Part shown: positions 14,661 through 29,082 of the stretch, piece by piece | Position numbering within the stretch: the stretch's first letter is position 1 | Layout of the letters: each line of letters opens with the position of its first letter | Source: Atrichornis clamosus | Taxonomy: Eukaryota; Chordata; Aves; Passeriformes; Menuridae | Assembly (NCBI GenBank): GCA_013400975.1 | Contig: WBMZ01010826.1 | Location: 310,001 to 374,000, forward strand | Direction: 5' to 3' | Length of the DNA: 64,000 nt | Notes under the pieces: model-generated | Database searches by the model: none | Told to the model about the DNA's origin: nothing | Seen by the model: the letters and a program-made list of their open reading frames with translations, nothing else | Program-made: the position numbers and the translations under genes

Positions 14661-17600
14661 CAGATTTTGCAGCTGCCAGACCTTGGAAAAACATGTTTTC
14701 ATCAAGCAAAAATGTATGGTCTTCTACATAAATGAATGGCAGCTTACAAATATTCAGTGGTGTTCTGGGCTGCCAGGCTAAGGAACTGCCACAAAACCCA
14801 TTGCAGGTGTCACAGCCCAGCTATTTCCAGCATGGCAAGCATGGCTGTGGATTAGGAGGGAGAGTGGCTTAGGCTGGATGCTGCTCTGAAAGGAGGGGCA
14901 GAGCAATGTGCTCTACTCTGAAGAGAAACCCTGGCAAGGAGGACAGAAAGGCTCCTTTTCAAGCCTCAAGGTGCAGCACAGAAATTAAGCTTCTGCCCTG
15001 TAATGGCAGCAGCTTGCAGAGTCACCAAGCAGATCGCTGAACCTCTCACTTCTCTCCCTCATTGACAGCATCTCTGTTCACTGTAGCTGGGGTTTCTCAC
15101 TCACATAATTTCTAGACTCAACAACAAATCCTGCAAATCTTATCCAAGGAACACAGACTAATCACCTCTCTTGCTCCATCTGTACCCATCTGCAAGCCAC
15201 GCAACTGTCATGCAACAGCTCTTAAGATGCCAGTGCAGATGACCTACCTATATTTACTTATCTCTCACAGCCCTGGCTAGGCTTAACTCTGTTAAAATTT
15301 AGGGGTGAAAGGGATTGGTTACTTAACAAGGTGCAGTTCAAGCTAGATGAATCAAAGACAACAGAGAAAAAAATTTCCATGGCATAGAAACTGGAGCCGT
15401 GTTCTTGAAAGCTGTCATTTTTGGGCTGATTCCAAAAGCCAGTCTTGCCCTAAAACAAGGGTAATCAAATCTCCAACTCCAGCTTGCTCGTAAGTAGCTC
15501 TGGGGATCAGTAGTTCTCTCCTTTCATTTAAATCATCAAGGATGAGCCACTGCCGAATTGGGATAATGAATTTGAATTAATATGACCAGGTTATGATCAT
15601 ATCTGATCACAGTGCCCTCTTTTTGCTGGCACAGTGCTGAGCTTCAGTGACTGAAATACTTGGAGCAGTACTGCGGGGTGGGTGGGCAGGGATTGATGGG
15701 GTGAGAAGAGCTACCTGCCCTTTCCTGCCTTGACTGTGGCCATAGGTGATGTGATTTAGTGCCTTTCATTGATGTCTCTAGCTCTATATATACTGTAGAA
15801 AAGCACTAGCAACACTGTAGCTGAAGGAGAAAGAACCAGTGCCTGACAGAATTAATTCTAATTACTGAAATGCTGATTGGGATCTTTGGGCACTGCTATA
15901 ATCATAGTAGTAGAAATAAATAATAATCGTGGTTATCATTATTTTATTATTGTTTTCCCTCTAGACATTGCAATGATGAGAAAGAGTCTTGGATAGACTA
16001 CCTAGATAATTACTTGTATAAATTTCACCACATTCCTAAGAAATGGATTTATTAGCTGCATGCCAACTCTATGCTAAGCTGGTTTTTGATGGTGTAATAA
16101 ATATCATTAAAAGAAATCAAATAGGAGTTGGGTAAGGGTTTGAGCCTTAAGTTTGATGAGAATAAATTTTTTATTCTGATATTTTACTTTTAATCTTCCT
16201 TCCCATATAATCCCCCAAAACCTGCTTCCATCTTTTATTTACCTTTAACGAATAGTAGCTCTCACCCAGGTTATTTTGCCACTGAATTAGGCTGCCAGAG
16301 ATACTTGCAAACAAGTAAGATCCCACACTATTAATAAGTTGCCCCAGTTTTTTTACTTCTCCACTAGTACCTTGTGAGATTCATTTTATTCTCAGTCCCT
16401 AGCAAAAGTCTGGGTCATGAAACGCTGTTCTTCCAAGGGCACTTGCTATTCACTTCTTCATTCGCTTGCCAGTCGTTTAAGCCAGCATCTTCAAACTCGT
16501 CGTCTTCTTTCTTAAATCTCAGCAGGGAGCCAGATTTGTGCCTCCGACTGTGATCTCCGGCTCTGTAGCGTTACAGGCGCCGCTGATCCCGCGCCTTCAG
16601 AAATGCTCTTGGCCGAGCATTTAGATTGTGTTCCATCAGTGAATGGCACTAAGGGTATATAGGAAACGTGGCTCTTTTGTTTGCTTTATTTTATTCTGGC
16701 CATGTTGTCCGTGAGCAAAAGCCTTTGCTCTTAATCCTGTTGCTCGTCTTGGTTTGTAATGATCATTTCTGTGATGGTGAATTAGCAGGAGCTGCTGGTG
16801 CGTGCCTGAGCTCACTGCCATTAATTTTCTTGATTTTCTTCTGATAGAGCAGGTGCAAACCAGCAGCATTTGACCCTAATAAGTTACACTAGTCCAGCCA
16901 GATTTTGTTTGCCTAGAACAAAGAACATTATTTGTATCAACATCCTGATAAAAACTGAGCAAATGGATTTGTTGATCAGGTAATTTTTCCTGACAAATTT
17001 GCAAGCCTGTGTTTAAACAATGTAATTTATTTAATCTTGTGATTCTACTAGTTCTTTATTGTAATCATACAATAGCACTGTTACAGTACATGTTTTCTTC
17101 TCTCATGGGACAGATGGATAGTGACTGAGGCTCAAAGATAATGTTTATCTACAAGATAATATAACGAAGGCAGAGATTTACAAGTTAATACATTTTGAGC
17201 TGATAAAACAATTCCAGAGGAGAAGCGATGCTGGGGTGTGATTTTTTTCTTTTTTCAAATCCTGTTTAATAAAACATTCAGTGCCTTATGACATACATAT
17301 TGCAATGATGGTGCTCTATAAATGTCCCTTCCTGTCATCATTTACATGATTGATTACCTTGCAGCTGCATAAACTTGTGTAACTCAGTAAATAACCTATT
17401 ACCTCAGTATGCACATGTTTCTTGGTGCATGTCATGGAAATATATGTTGTATGTTTGGGCATCTATGCTCTTACATCTCATGAACATGTAATTATGATAA
17501 ATCAAGATATTCAGTATGAAATACAACTTCCCGTGTAGAGTGCTGTGTCTGATCTGTACGTAGTTGAAGGTTGGCTGTAATTTAACAAAGCTTCTTATTT

Positions 17601-19079
17601 GCTTCTCCCAAGATACCTAGACATATGGGTTTTGAGCCATTAATGACTCAGAAGTTGCTAAAAAATCAAATAGTGGACAGTTAAGATGCAGCATCATAGC
17701 AGTCTCTTTGCCGGGAGCTTCAGTGCCTTAAGGATTACAGTAAAAAGTTAAAGTTCCGCAATAAACAAGATGTTCAGTCTGAATTGTGTCGACTTGAACA
17801 GCAGTTTCTAATGAGCACACAGCTAACAGACTCTTAAGCCTCATGAGAAGCTGTCTACCCCAGCCTGGAGTCCTTTCTTTGGTAATCAAAATAATTTGAC
17901 AGAGATAAAAAGAAGTAGCTTTTCTTCAGTTAAGTGCTTCATCTTACATAAAAGTCTTGGATTTCCTGTTTTCTGGAGTTCTAAATACTGTCCAGGGAAC
18001 AAAGCAATTTAATTTGATTTTTTTTTATTGTCTTGTCTATCTTGGTAGAAAATATGTTGCTCTCATGGAATGGGAACACAATTACTGTAGGGTAAACATT
18101 TATATTTCTAATTACGAGAGCAAGCCAAAAAGATCAGCATGTTGAGCTGATAGGGAAGATCCTGGAAGGATGCTGGGGTAGAGAGACCAAAAGGCAACTG
18201 AGCGGTAGGGCAGGCTTTGGTCCATGCAGGGAGGGACCAACCCCAAAATAGGGGCTTCGGTTTCCTCAGTCCGGGGTGGAGCTGGAGCTCCTGCCTGCTG
18301 CCAGCTGTCCTGTAGCCCCTTGTCAGCTCAAACACATGCTTTTGCTGGATGAGATTCAGATTTCTGAGTTGTATGAGGCCTTGAGCCATAGACAGACAAA
18401 GACAGCAATTTTCTTTTTTTATTACACTACCAGAATGAGTGTGTTTTCCTGTTTCTCAAGGATAGGTTCTGAGTGAAATATGAACAAAATTGAGGTTATA
18501 TTATGGAACTAGCTCTTTGCTGGTGTCTCCTGTTGGGAGACACAGGTAGTGGTGGTAGAGTCACAGATGGACCTTGGAGCTGCAGAAAGAAAAAGATACA
18601 CACTAAGTCCCTCTTGTCTAGGGAAAGATCACAGTAATTCTGAATGTGTCTTTATTTGAAAAGATAATCATTTATTTCCGTGCCCTTTTCGGAGCACAAA
18701 GCTTAAATACACGTCATACCTCTGAGTCTACGGCACAGTGAGTCATATGGCATCAAATGTAAATAGGTGTCACAAACTCTGTCAGTCCTCCTGTTCCCAA
18801 CCAGGCAGCCTGGGAGGAAGCTGAACCAACTGTTCCAAGGCAGTAATGTACATTTACATAAAATGTTTCACATTTTTCATGTTTATTCCGTGCAGATGGC
18901 TCCATTTTGAACATCCAGAATTTGTTTTGACTTTGTGACTGTAGCTTGTAAACAGAGCGTTGGCTGGCATCTGCACCGGGTATAGGTAGCTTTTCGTATT
19001 TGATCTAAAATTGAGTGAAGCTGTAGCCAAACCATTAGTCAGTCAAAATAATGTTGCAAGCCAGTTAAAGGCAGCATAT

Positions 19080-19215
19080 CCAAACCGTGAGGGAAGCCTG
19101 AATGAGAGGCAGTAGCGCTGTCCATAAATTGACAAATTGATGCGCTCGCGGTGTTTCACTTACACAGCTACTTTAGCCAGGCTCTAAATGCGGCTTTGCA
19201 AATCAAGGCATCTCA
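19080..19215. promoter_or_regulatory. Putative conserved noncoding element
   Basis: Non-repetitive, balanced-composition DNA keeps several CpGs inside AT-rich intron (AGTAGCGCTGTCC, then GATGCGCTCGCGGTG) together with homeodomain-like AT words (CATAAATTGACAAATTGAT). That mixture is typical of vertebrate enhancers under constraint. No alignment was possible, so this is a candidate only. Confidence 0.25.
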
Positions 19216-21414
19216 CTATTAAATGTTTTGAACAGAATCACACAGACGTCCTGTTATGGGAATGTGTTGATACAAATAATGCAGGGAAAATGCATAGATA
19301 CACATCTATTTATAACTCAAGATGCAGAAAACTCAGTTGCATCATTATTAAGTATGAGAACACTACTGCTGATTCTTGTCTGTGTGTATTACATGTTCAG
19401 AAATTATTTTCAAGGACAAATGAATACCAAAATATGTAAATTTCTCTACTTTTTTTTTTGTCAGTTCCACTACTAGATCTTGCAGATGAGGTATTAGGGT
19501 TATTTTTCCTGCTATCAAGTATTTAAACATTTTAGCTGTTTTCTATATATTGGTTAACGGAAAGGGACACTGATTTTGATCTGTTATTTGAGAGTGTAAT
19601 CGAGCCATCTTTTGCTTTAAAGGCTTCCCTGTGCCTTTTTCTTCTCTAGTTGAAGCAATTAAGTTGAAGGATAAGTAGCCAGAGTATGTTCAAAGGCATT
19701 GACTTGATTCTGTTAGACTTAATTATTCCAGACAATGCAGAATATTTTTCAGTAACTCCCCCCCTTACCCATTTGTAGTATATCTGTGCTTCCTGCTTAT
19801 CTGCAGGTTCAGTTCTGCTTGCACATTGCTCAGGTCTATCACCTTGCTGGAGAAATACATGATTTGTAAATCTGAAAGAATTCCCCAACAGCTACCATAA
19901 AATTAAGCTGTTAAAGAGCTCTTGGAGCTTGTTTAAATGTAGACCTAAACAAATCTCTTTGCTGTTTAGCTCAAGATAAATCTTTTTAAAAGTCCTGTTC
20001 TAAATCACTTCCCAATTTTAATGAGTTTATATATCAGCCTTTGCCAGATTTTTACTGTAGCTTTTCTCCAAGATTACAGCCATGATAAAGTAAGGACTAA
20101 AATTGTTTATTATATATTATTCTTCAGAAGCAAAACTTTTTCCCCCAGAGGCTGTTGGGAGAGCTATTGATTTTCTGCCACAATGTGATATGTGTGACCT
20201 TTATAATATGAGCAATGATTACAAGGCCAATAAAATGACATCATTCTGTTTAAACTTTAGAGTTCGCAGGGCAAATAGCAGAATGTGCCACATTTAATGA
20301 TGTCCATGGACGATAAGTGTACATTCACTGGCTTCAAGTGAGACTGAAACATGAAGGAGGCAGGCTCTCAATCCCCAAAACACCTCATGTTTGTGCCAGG
20401 AGTCAGGGAACAGGAGTGTATGTACCAGGCAGAACTGTGACTTTTCCCAGCTTGAAGACAGGAAGTCAGGGCTTTTCTGGTAACAGACTTCTCTAAATGT
20501 TTGCATTTACTGATGCTGCTGACAAAACTCCTCCTGTTGTGATACAGGATGAGCTATTTGGGGCACAGTTCTATGTATTGCTACAGATTTTCCCAAATCC
20601 AATGCATATGCATTTAGGACTAAACTCTATTCTTGTAATCCAGCTTTAGCCACTGCACTGCAGTTCCTCTAGACAAGTCAAGAGAAGACTCTGTCCCAAG
20701 TAGGTGAACTGTAACTGCACAGGGCATATTGATATTCTAATATGTGTGAAAACAAGGAACACAAAAACCTTTAGTCAGGCTTTGAGGGGGATGCCACAAC
20801 CCGATTCACTGAGATAATTTCATGAAGAAACCTATGGAATTTCCCGCTTCAGTCAAATCACTCTGTTTCCTCACGTTATGTTCTTCTCTTCCTTCAAACA
20901 CTTACTTTTGATTCATTTGATTCAACAGCTTCAGCCAATTCCCTGCCCATTCTCCAGCCTGGACCAAGCCAGACCTCTGGTGTGGAAGGCAGGGTAGCTG
21001 TGATTTCCCTGTGCAGGCTGAATCCAGTCTGTGCTCTGTATTTGGTCCAGCCAAACACGGAGCTGAAGGGCTCACTGCTTAGAAAACACAAGCAAAACAG
21101 CACAACACATTCAAGGTATCACAGAGGCAGGAATAGGGATAATTTTCTTCCCCATTTCTGGCTCATTGTGTAATATCAATAATCTCTGTAGCTTTGTATT
21201 ATACTTGCCATAAGTGGCTCTAGTGATTGATTAAACACCTTAGCTTTTCTTTGGCATTTAATCAATTGCAGCAGCAGTTTATTGCTTGGTGTATTACAAA
21301 GTAAAAGAGATTATTACTTAATTATTGTGAAAAATAGCAGCTTGCAGTTGTTGCTAACATGGGCATGTGCCTGTGCTGACATTGGTGTCACATCATCCTG
21401 TCCTGTGTGCCTCC

Positions 21415-21540
21415 TGGTCTCCGTGCTGGGTGAGACTGTGCGATTCCCCGCGGATCACGCGCAGTCCTTCCCGCCACCATCACCAGCACAGTGCAATTAG
21501 TGGTGTTAAATTAATAATTGCTTATGGTAGGGCTTCCCAC
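21415..21540. promoter_or_regulatory. Putative conserved noncoding element with homeodomain-like sites
   Basis: A short CpG-bearing part (GATTCCCCGCGGATCACGCG) is followed by a cluster of homeodomain-type words: CAATTAG, TTAAATTAATAATTG. No repeat family is recognised. It is a candidate enhancer only. Confidence 0.25.
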
Positions 21541-22104
21541 AGTGCAAAGAGCCCGACTCTGTTGCTTGCTGGGTATCTCCAAATCTCCCTTTAAATTTTA
21601 GGTGGTGTGTTTAGTAACCAGCCCACGTGAGCATTAGCTCATTGTCAGGTACAAACCACTTCTGGGAGCAGTTCAGCAAGAATTGCATTGATACCAGGAG
21701 GTGTTTTGACAGCCCAGAGTACAGTATCAGGTGTATGTACAACTGGAGATAAATCAGATATGGGACATATTATTGGTGTGTGGGTGTGAGAATGGGAAAA
21801 ACCCAACATTTGTGACATCCTCTTGAGGAGCTAGGAAATGGCAACTCTTCTATTTTGACACCAGAGGTTTTCTGCCTCGGATGCAGAATTGAATCTATAC
21901 GCAAGAGTCCAGAAAGAATATTGTGGTGTGATAAAGCATAAGGATTCAGCATAGCATACACATCTCTGCTTATAGGAGTATAACAGGTACCATGATCAGT
22001 ATGTGTTCTTACCATCTGCTTGTGGAACAGGGTCTAACCCCTCTGTGTTGCCATGCAAAGGGACAGTTCAATATTTAGAATTTTTTAAACGGGGTTTAAT
22101 TTTC

Positions 22105-22245
22105 CTTGGTTTGCTCCTGACTCTCTGTGATCACAGGCAAGTGATTTTGTTTCCTTGTGCCTCAGTTTCCTTTTGTGAATGGTGGTAACCAGTGTTCACT
22201 ACCTTAGAGAAGACTATGACATTAAGGACTGCTTGCTGATACTCC
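22105..22245 (+). mobile_element. MIR-like SINE fragment
   Basis: GACTCTCTGTGATCACAGGC, then AAGTGATTTTGTTTCC, then TTGTGCCTCAGTTTCC and GTGAATGGTGGTAAC follow the MIR core order (TGTGACC..GCAAGTCA..TTCC..GTGCCTCAGTTTCC..GTAAAATGG). It is on the + strand. MIR is an ancient amniote SINE and only decayed copies are expected in birds. Confidence 0.7.
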
Positions 22246-23560
22246 ATTGAAAATGAAGCCTCTTTAAAGCTTTGATCCTGCAGAGATTCATATGAATTAA
22301 AGCTGTGCCCTTGACTTGAGCAAGGTTAGTGAATGGAAGACCAGTGACAAAGCATCCACTGCATATTTTAAGCATTTCCTTAAATGATTGTAGGTGTTAT
22401 TGGGGTGGGTGATTATGGTGTCATGCGGAAAGAAAACTGAACCTCGTATGTTATTTTTCCTGTGTTACGGTAGTAGAGGCCTGACCTTCGCCTGTCTAGG
22501 CATCTGTGAACCCAAGAGATTGGTAGTGCTTGTGGTAGCTTTTGCTCACACTTGAAGCTGGTGTTGCCTGTGAATAGTGATGCTTTGGCCAGTCCATCTA
22601 TGTCACGCCGCATCGTGTGCTGGTTTTGTGTCACTTGTGCAATGGCTTTTGCAAGCACTCGAGCAGAACTGGAGCGAGCAGATGTTGACTGTCCAGTGAC
22701 AGACAAAAAGCTCATGTTTCTTTGAGAAGGTGCTGGATGGTCCTAACCATTAAAAGAGTTTATTTTCTTACTCCAACAGATTTCCCCTCCCCTCCTTGAT
22801 GTTACCAAATTTATCATCACTTTTGTCTTTCAGGTGTAACCTGTCTTTAGTGTTGCAGACACATCAGCCAACCATGCATTAAGAACTGGGCCCTTACTTT
22901 AATTCAGTATGACTTTCTTTTTGTCCAATAATTTCACAAGCACTAATGCACACTTCAAATGCAGGAGATACGTTGATCCCCAAATTGTTCAGCACTTCAT
23001 GCAGGAAAAACCATAGGCCACAGTCATGAAACTCCTAGAGGATGGCTGCTGGCTTCCTGTGGCAGAGCTGGTTGTTGTTTTCCCCCCTCTCCCTTCTTTG
23101 CTCTAACCATTTTGTCTGTCTAGCTTGTCTTGTATTCAGTTTTCAAAGCAATTGCCATGAAGGGCTTCCTTTTTTTAGTGCCTAAAAGGGAACAATAGAT
23201 TTTTAGAATAAGCATATATTATATTTTATATGACCATCTGTATACCATAGATACCATATTGATCATATCTATAATTTAATATACTGAGAAGTTCAAGCTA
23301 AATAGAAATTAGTAATTTTTGCTACTATATTTTATGAAAAGGTCTTTAAATGCATCCTTAAGTGTACATGACATCTAAAATTATTCCAGTGCTGGATTCT
23401 TGAAAAAGTAGATGACCTTTTCTCTTGAAATTGGAGTGTGGTTTTTTCTTAACAGTTATATTATGCATAGAAGATGAGATGTTAACCAAGATGTTAAAAT
23501 GTATTGTTTCCCTTTGAAAGCTAATCCCGTTCCTCATTTTCATTAATGTTGGATCATTCA

Positions 23561-23605
23561 TTTTCCTTTTTCTTTTTTTCCTTTATTTTCCTTTCCTTTT
23601 CTTTT
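23561..23605. repeat. T/C-rich low-complexity tract
   Basis: Almost pure pyrimidine on the + strand (TTTTCC and CTTT words, one A), lying about 260 bases before the acceptor at 23863. It is too far away to be that site's own polypyrimidine tract. Confidence 0.7.
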
Positions 23606-23846
23606 GCAACTGTTTTTGCATGAAAGTGCAAAGTAGCAATAAACAGATTTTTCGTAAGACTTGCTTTAAGACTCTTCTCTTTCAGATCCAGTTAAAGTTT
23701 TTAAGTTCAGTTATTTTAAAATTCATATTCTTCAGTTCCGTAAACAAAAGTAATGGAGAAATATAATGAGGTGCAAAGCGATTTTCTAGCCCTCACTAAT
23801 CAATAAATGCCAATAAAATGGGGGTGGTGTAATGTCCATAATTTAA

Positions 23847-24080
<234 letters not shown>

Positions 24081-27000
24081 TAGTGAGATTTTAAGATCTT
24101 GTGTTAAGGTGTGTAAACCTGTCTTTGAACAACTCTTAAAAGATGACTAAGAAACCCAAGATGAAATAGAGTAAAATAAAGTAAAACACCATTAATTTGA
24201 TTTGTGATCTGAATTCTGAATGCTGACTTGGTGGCCAGTGGAAAATGGTCTAGAGAAGTCTAGCCTGTTGTTTGAGTGGCAACAACTTTCACATCTTGGA
24301 TAACCTATTTTGTTGAATCTTGTTCCGTACTTGGAATCTTGATGACATTTTTTTCCCAGAGGAAGATCTCTGCATAGATACCAGGCCATAACACACAGGT
24401 TGCTTATAGCTGTGACAACAAATTTTGGGTCCCACACCAGGCCAGCTTGGTCAAGCACTGCAAGAATTCAGAGGTAGGCTCCAGTGAGAAGGAACTCCTG
24501 CAAATCTGCAAAATCTGCAAAAAATTTAAGGACTGCATTGCAATATATGCAATTTTCTTGCTATCCATGAGAAAGTCCTTCTTTACCTGTCCAGTGTTCT
24601 TATGAACAAGGTCTGGTTGGACTATAACAGGTTGAATGTTCACGGGATTTGTTGCTGCATACAGAGCTGTGGCCTGATGTCATCACAAAGGTGGGTGGAA
24701 GGAAGGGTTGCTGTGCCCACTCCTGGTAACTGGTGAGCCCTGGGGGGCCTCTGCCTTAGCGAGGGTCTACAGAGCAACATCATCAACAGTGCCTTGGTCC
24801 ATCCTTTCATGGCCACAAGAAATTCATGCTTCTTGTCTGGAGCACCATGTCATCCTGCTCCTTCCACTTTCCCTCTGTTTTCCAGCATAGAGTATTTCAG
24901 AAAAGTCCAGGATTTCCAGCTCAGCTAAACTTTAGTGGCCTGGACTGGAACCAGACAGACCCATTTCTGTCATGGCAGAAGAGGAGCCAGAATTGGAGCA
25001 CAACTGAAACATGTTGGTTCAAATTCCTGCCTGTACCACAAGCTGTTATATCAGCTCATGAGACAGTAATAATTTAAAAATCATTAACACAAGTTTACTA
25101 GTACAAAAAGTTTTATCTTGGTCTTGTATGGCTTACTTCCCATGTATAAGTACCAGATACCCTTTTTTTGACATCTGATTTCTTCTTGAGCTTCCTTGAC
25201 TCCTAGCTTAGTGTGGGAGACATTTTTCTCCCTGAAGCCCGAATGAGTTGTAGGTTCTTGCTGGGCAGTTGTCATTTAAAATTGACATCTAAAATTGCAG
25301 AACGTGGAAGATGAGAGTTTAGAAAATGTTGCACTCAAAAAACGACGAAAACAACAAAAAACCTCAAACGAGTCCAGTTTACCACTGTGTTAATTTTCAC
25401 TGCTAAGCCAGCCCGCTGGCAAAATGAGTGGTGTGACTAGGCTGGTACAATGCAGGCATCAGTAAAGAATCTGTGGTGTTGTATTCTCCTTTCCAACTTT
25501 TTATATGTCCCTTGTTTCAAAGTCTCTTCTCAAATGGGTGGGTACTGGTGGTATGAAATTTATGCTTTGCAATCCTACATGTGGACTCTGCAATTCGAAT
25601 GAGGCTCTGTCTCTGGCATTGCTTTCTCCCAGCTTCCCTTCACCACCTTTTTACAGTGATTAGATCTTATAACCTTTCCAGAAACACAGATGTGTTTCAG
25701 TTGTGCTATCCCTAAAGATTCAGCCGCAAAACCAAAATACATTTATTTCACTAAATCAGTGTGAGAGTTCTCTTTTCTGATAGTTAATATTTTAATTCAG
25801 TGAACCATGTTATGGTATGAAATAGTAGAGTTGGTTATAAGTTCAGTTATATATGAGGAGTCACTGGAATTTTGTGTTCTCATTTGGAGAATTCACGGAC
25901 TGTAATTGCTTATTTTTATTTATAGCTGTGACTGGATTGCACTACAGAGACAGCAGAGCATTTGCCATCTGAAAAGTTCAGGGAAAGGCATTTTGTCTTC
26001 TCTGTACTGTGTTTTTATTTTTCACCCCAGCCACCTCTGCTCTACACAAAGTAAAAATATGGTAAAAATCAGGGGTTTTTTTTCCCCCAGCTTTCTTGAG
26101 GATTTACCAGTATAAAGAGGGAATCTTTCCCATCAGTGGCCACATCTAAGTGGGGAGAGAAGTGGAGGGAAGTTCAAAGAAATAAAACCCCCAGATTAAG
26201 GGGCCTGTTCAGCATAGCACAACACCATCTCAGAGAAAGCTCAGGTCATCCTTTTTCACCTGTGAAGATCCAAGAGGATTCTGACTGGTTGACGTTCAAG
26301 CAGCTTCTCTGTCTCTATCCTAGGCCTCTCAGCAGCCTTGGGCAGAGGCACCCCAAATTTTCTTGCACTCTCTGGTGAAAATATGCTGCAGAATGTGTCA
26401 GGAAAATAGTTTCATTTTGATGGGAGATGTCTTAACCAGCTTCCCTGGGATAATTATAGCCATGTTCTCTCTCTCCCCCACATGCTGTCTCCTCAGCTTT
26501 TGTCTAGACCATGAGAAATGACAGCAGTTTTGTGCTGACTGATGGAAGGATGGTGACAGGTTCATGCAGGCACCATATGATAATGGGGCAAATGTTTGCA
26601 AACTGGTCATGATATCATAGGTATTTCCTCCATCCATATGGCTGAAGACTTGAGCCTTTTTTTCTTCTTTTTTTCATATTTGTTTTACACTATCATCACT
26701 GTCATGGCTCAAATTGAGTTTCAGGTGATTCATCAGTATCATGGTTTGGATCTGTGGTGCACAGACACTCATCACAGGAGGGAACAAATTTGGAGCTTGT
26801 ATTTCAGCCTGCTGATGACAAAGTAAAAGTATTCTTCCTTAAGCCTAAAAAAGTTGGTGAAACTTGGTGGTTTCATGGACCAGAACAGGAGCTCTGAATT
26901 TTCTTAGTCTCCTGAGCAAAGAGCATAAAGTCAATGTTTGGAGAGTATTAGAGGGAGCAATAAGAAAAACTGAGTGATGGACCAGTGATGAGACCTGCAT

Positions 27001-28100
27001 GAATGGGCATCTGAGAAGAGGCCTTTCTAGTCCTTATGAATTGGAGAAAAAGTATTATGGAAAATTATTTTGTTCATCCAAGGTGGAGAGTTTTGAGTCA
27101 GCTGGAGAACCACTCTGCCCAGCACTGGAGAAACTGAGCCTTCAACTGTGGAGATAGGAGACTCACACAGGGCAAGGGAAATCTTTTGGACAATTCACTG
27201 AACATTCATTGGAAAATGAATGCATCCAAAAGTCTTCTACCTGTCTCCCATCTTCCCATGCTCTTTGACACCAGTAGGAATACCTGAGGAATAAGTTCTC
27301 CATCAAAATGTATCATGAGGAAGTACATGTTTTGTGCTATTTTTAGTGATATCCAAATCATCAGTTAGAAAGCATCTCTAAGTGAAAATACAGTGCTTAA
27401 TGCACACAGAGAAGGCTTATAGCCACCACTGAGCTTCCATCCTACTGTTACCACAATCTCACTGAATAATCCTTCCTGCATGCCATTTATCTCTGATTTT
27501 ATCTCAAGTCACCCCACTCCTAGAAGTGCAGTTGGAGCAGTCTGCCTGGCTGATTGTCTCCTGATGACTCTGTGCAGGATCCTGCTCCAAAGTCACATCT
27601 AACACAGTGGAAAATACCAGCTGCTGCTCTGCATTATTGTGACACAGTAGGAACAAATACGCTATCCAGCACTATCTCAAACCCATGAGAGCCTACTAGA
27701 TTACATCTGTTATCCTTAAAGTCCACTCATGAGTCTGTTACAAACTGTCCTTGAGTGTTGGGAACAGCTCAGCAGTCAGCAGTTGTGTTCTGAATGGAGA
27801 CAAGGTGAAACTTCACAAAAATGTGTTGTTACAAGCCCACAGTGTCACTGTGGCAAAACAGCAATTATTGTAAACATGTCAGTGTCCAAAGAAAAACGGC
27901 TCAGGAGCAGACGGAGCAGAACTGGTCCTTAGCTGTCGTTGTCATGCCAGCATTGAGAAGTACCCCTGGACTGCAGTCACTTGGAATGGGATATATTATA
28001 TAGCAGAAGTCTATGTCTAAGTAGTCACATAGGCTCCCTTTACAGTCAGTGGCGAGTAACAGGCATTGGTAAGGCTGGTTCTGCTCATCCTGAAGTCGTC

Positions 28101-28142
28101 ATCCAAAATATTACCAGACTAATCCAGAATATTACCAGATTG
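28101..28142. repeat. 21-base tandem duplication
   Basis: Two adjacent copies, ATCCAAAATATTACCAGACTA and its near-identical successor, differ at a few bases near the ends. It is a local slippage-type duplication. Confidence 0.8.
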
Positions 28143-28808
28143 CTACTAGAAATTGCTTGTTTATGGTTGTACAGGGATATTAATGTGAGTGCACAGTTGC
28201 ACCATAGACAGCTGGAGTCACGAGGCATCAACCTTGCCCCCAAATTTTGAGTCAGAGGTGAAAAATGAAGGGGAGAGGAGGCAGTGGTTTTATGTTCGTA
28301 GGACAGAGATTTTCTGTACCTCCTATAGCTGTTGCCCCAGGCTCTGTCTTGCTCAGCTGCAGTGAGTCCCTCTGGTTCACGTGCCAGCCCTTGTGTTAAA
28401 GAGATCACTGTGCCCAGCTTGCTGTGGTGCTCCTCACATCGACGTGAAGTGTGGCAGTGAAGCAGAGAAGTGTGTCACCAGCCCCCTGCACATCCCCTGG
28501 TCTGCATCTCCCTGGGACCCCTCTGCCAAGGGCCTCACGATAACTGCGGAACCAGACAGGGATAACGTCATTGGAATCTGCCACCGAGGGGTTTCTCAGG
28601 GAAGAGGAGGGAGTGAAGCTCAAAGGGATAACGTGGACCTGCTTGGACACCAGTGTACCAGGCTGCACCAGTCACCCAGCATTGTTAGAGCCACAGAAAC
28701 CTGTCCAGATCAGTTGTAAGCAGTGGTTTTTCCTGCCCCACGACACAGGCTCAGCTGGAAATGGTGTGGGATCTCTCCTGATAGAGGCAAACCCAGGCAC
28801 TTGAAGAG

Positions 28809-28832
28809 AAAGACTCTTGCAAAAGAGTCTTT
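28809..28832. repeat. Perfect 10-bp inverted repeat with GCAA loop
   Basis: AAAGACTCTT, then GCAA, then AAGAGTCTTT: the second arm is the exact reverse complement of the first. In the sense transcript this is a stem closed by a GNRA-type tetraloop. The left arm recurs just downstream in GAGAAAGACTCTTT (28836-28849), so it probably arose by a small duplication. Confidence 0.8.
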
Positions 28833-29082
28833 AAAGAGAAAGACTCTTTACCATCGTGTGCTGTTTAATGAGTCAAAATGGATTATTACCTTCATTATTA
28901 ACCCTGTGAGGATAAGGTGGACCAGTGTCAGACTGGCCTTTGACTTGAGAGTTTGCTAAGAGATGCTGAGAGTTTTGGGTTCTATTAGGTGATTATTTTA
29001 CCCCCAGCCGTATGTATACATGAAACTGTGCCAGCAGACAGAACCAAGGAACCTGGAAGAGGTTTTTGGTCTATTTTTCTCC

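Noticed and set aside
22413..22715. 100-codon - strand open frame as a possible gene or transposase
   Set aside because: A stop lies just before its first Met and no family pattern is recognised.
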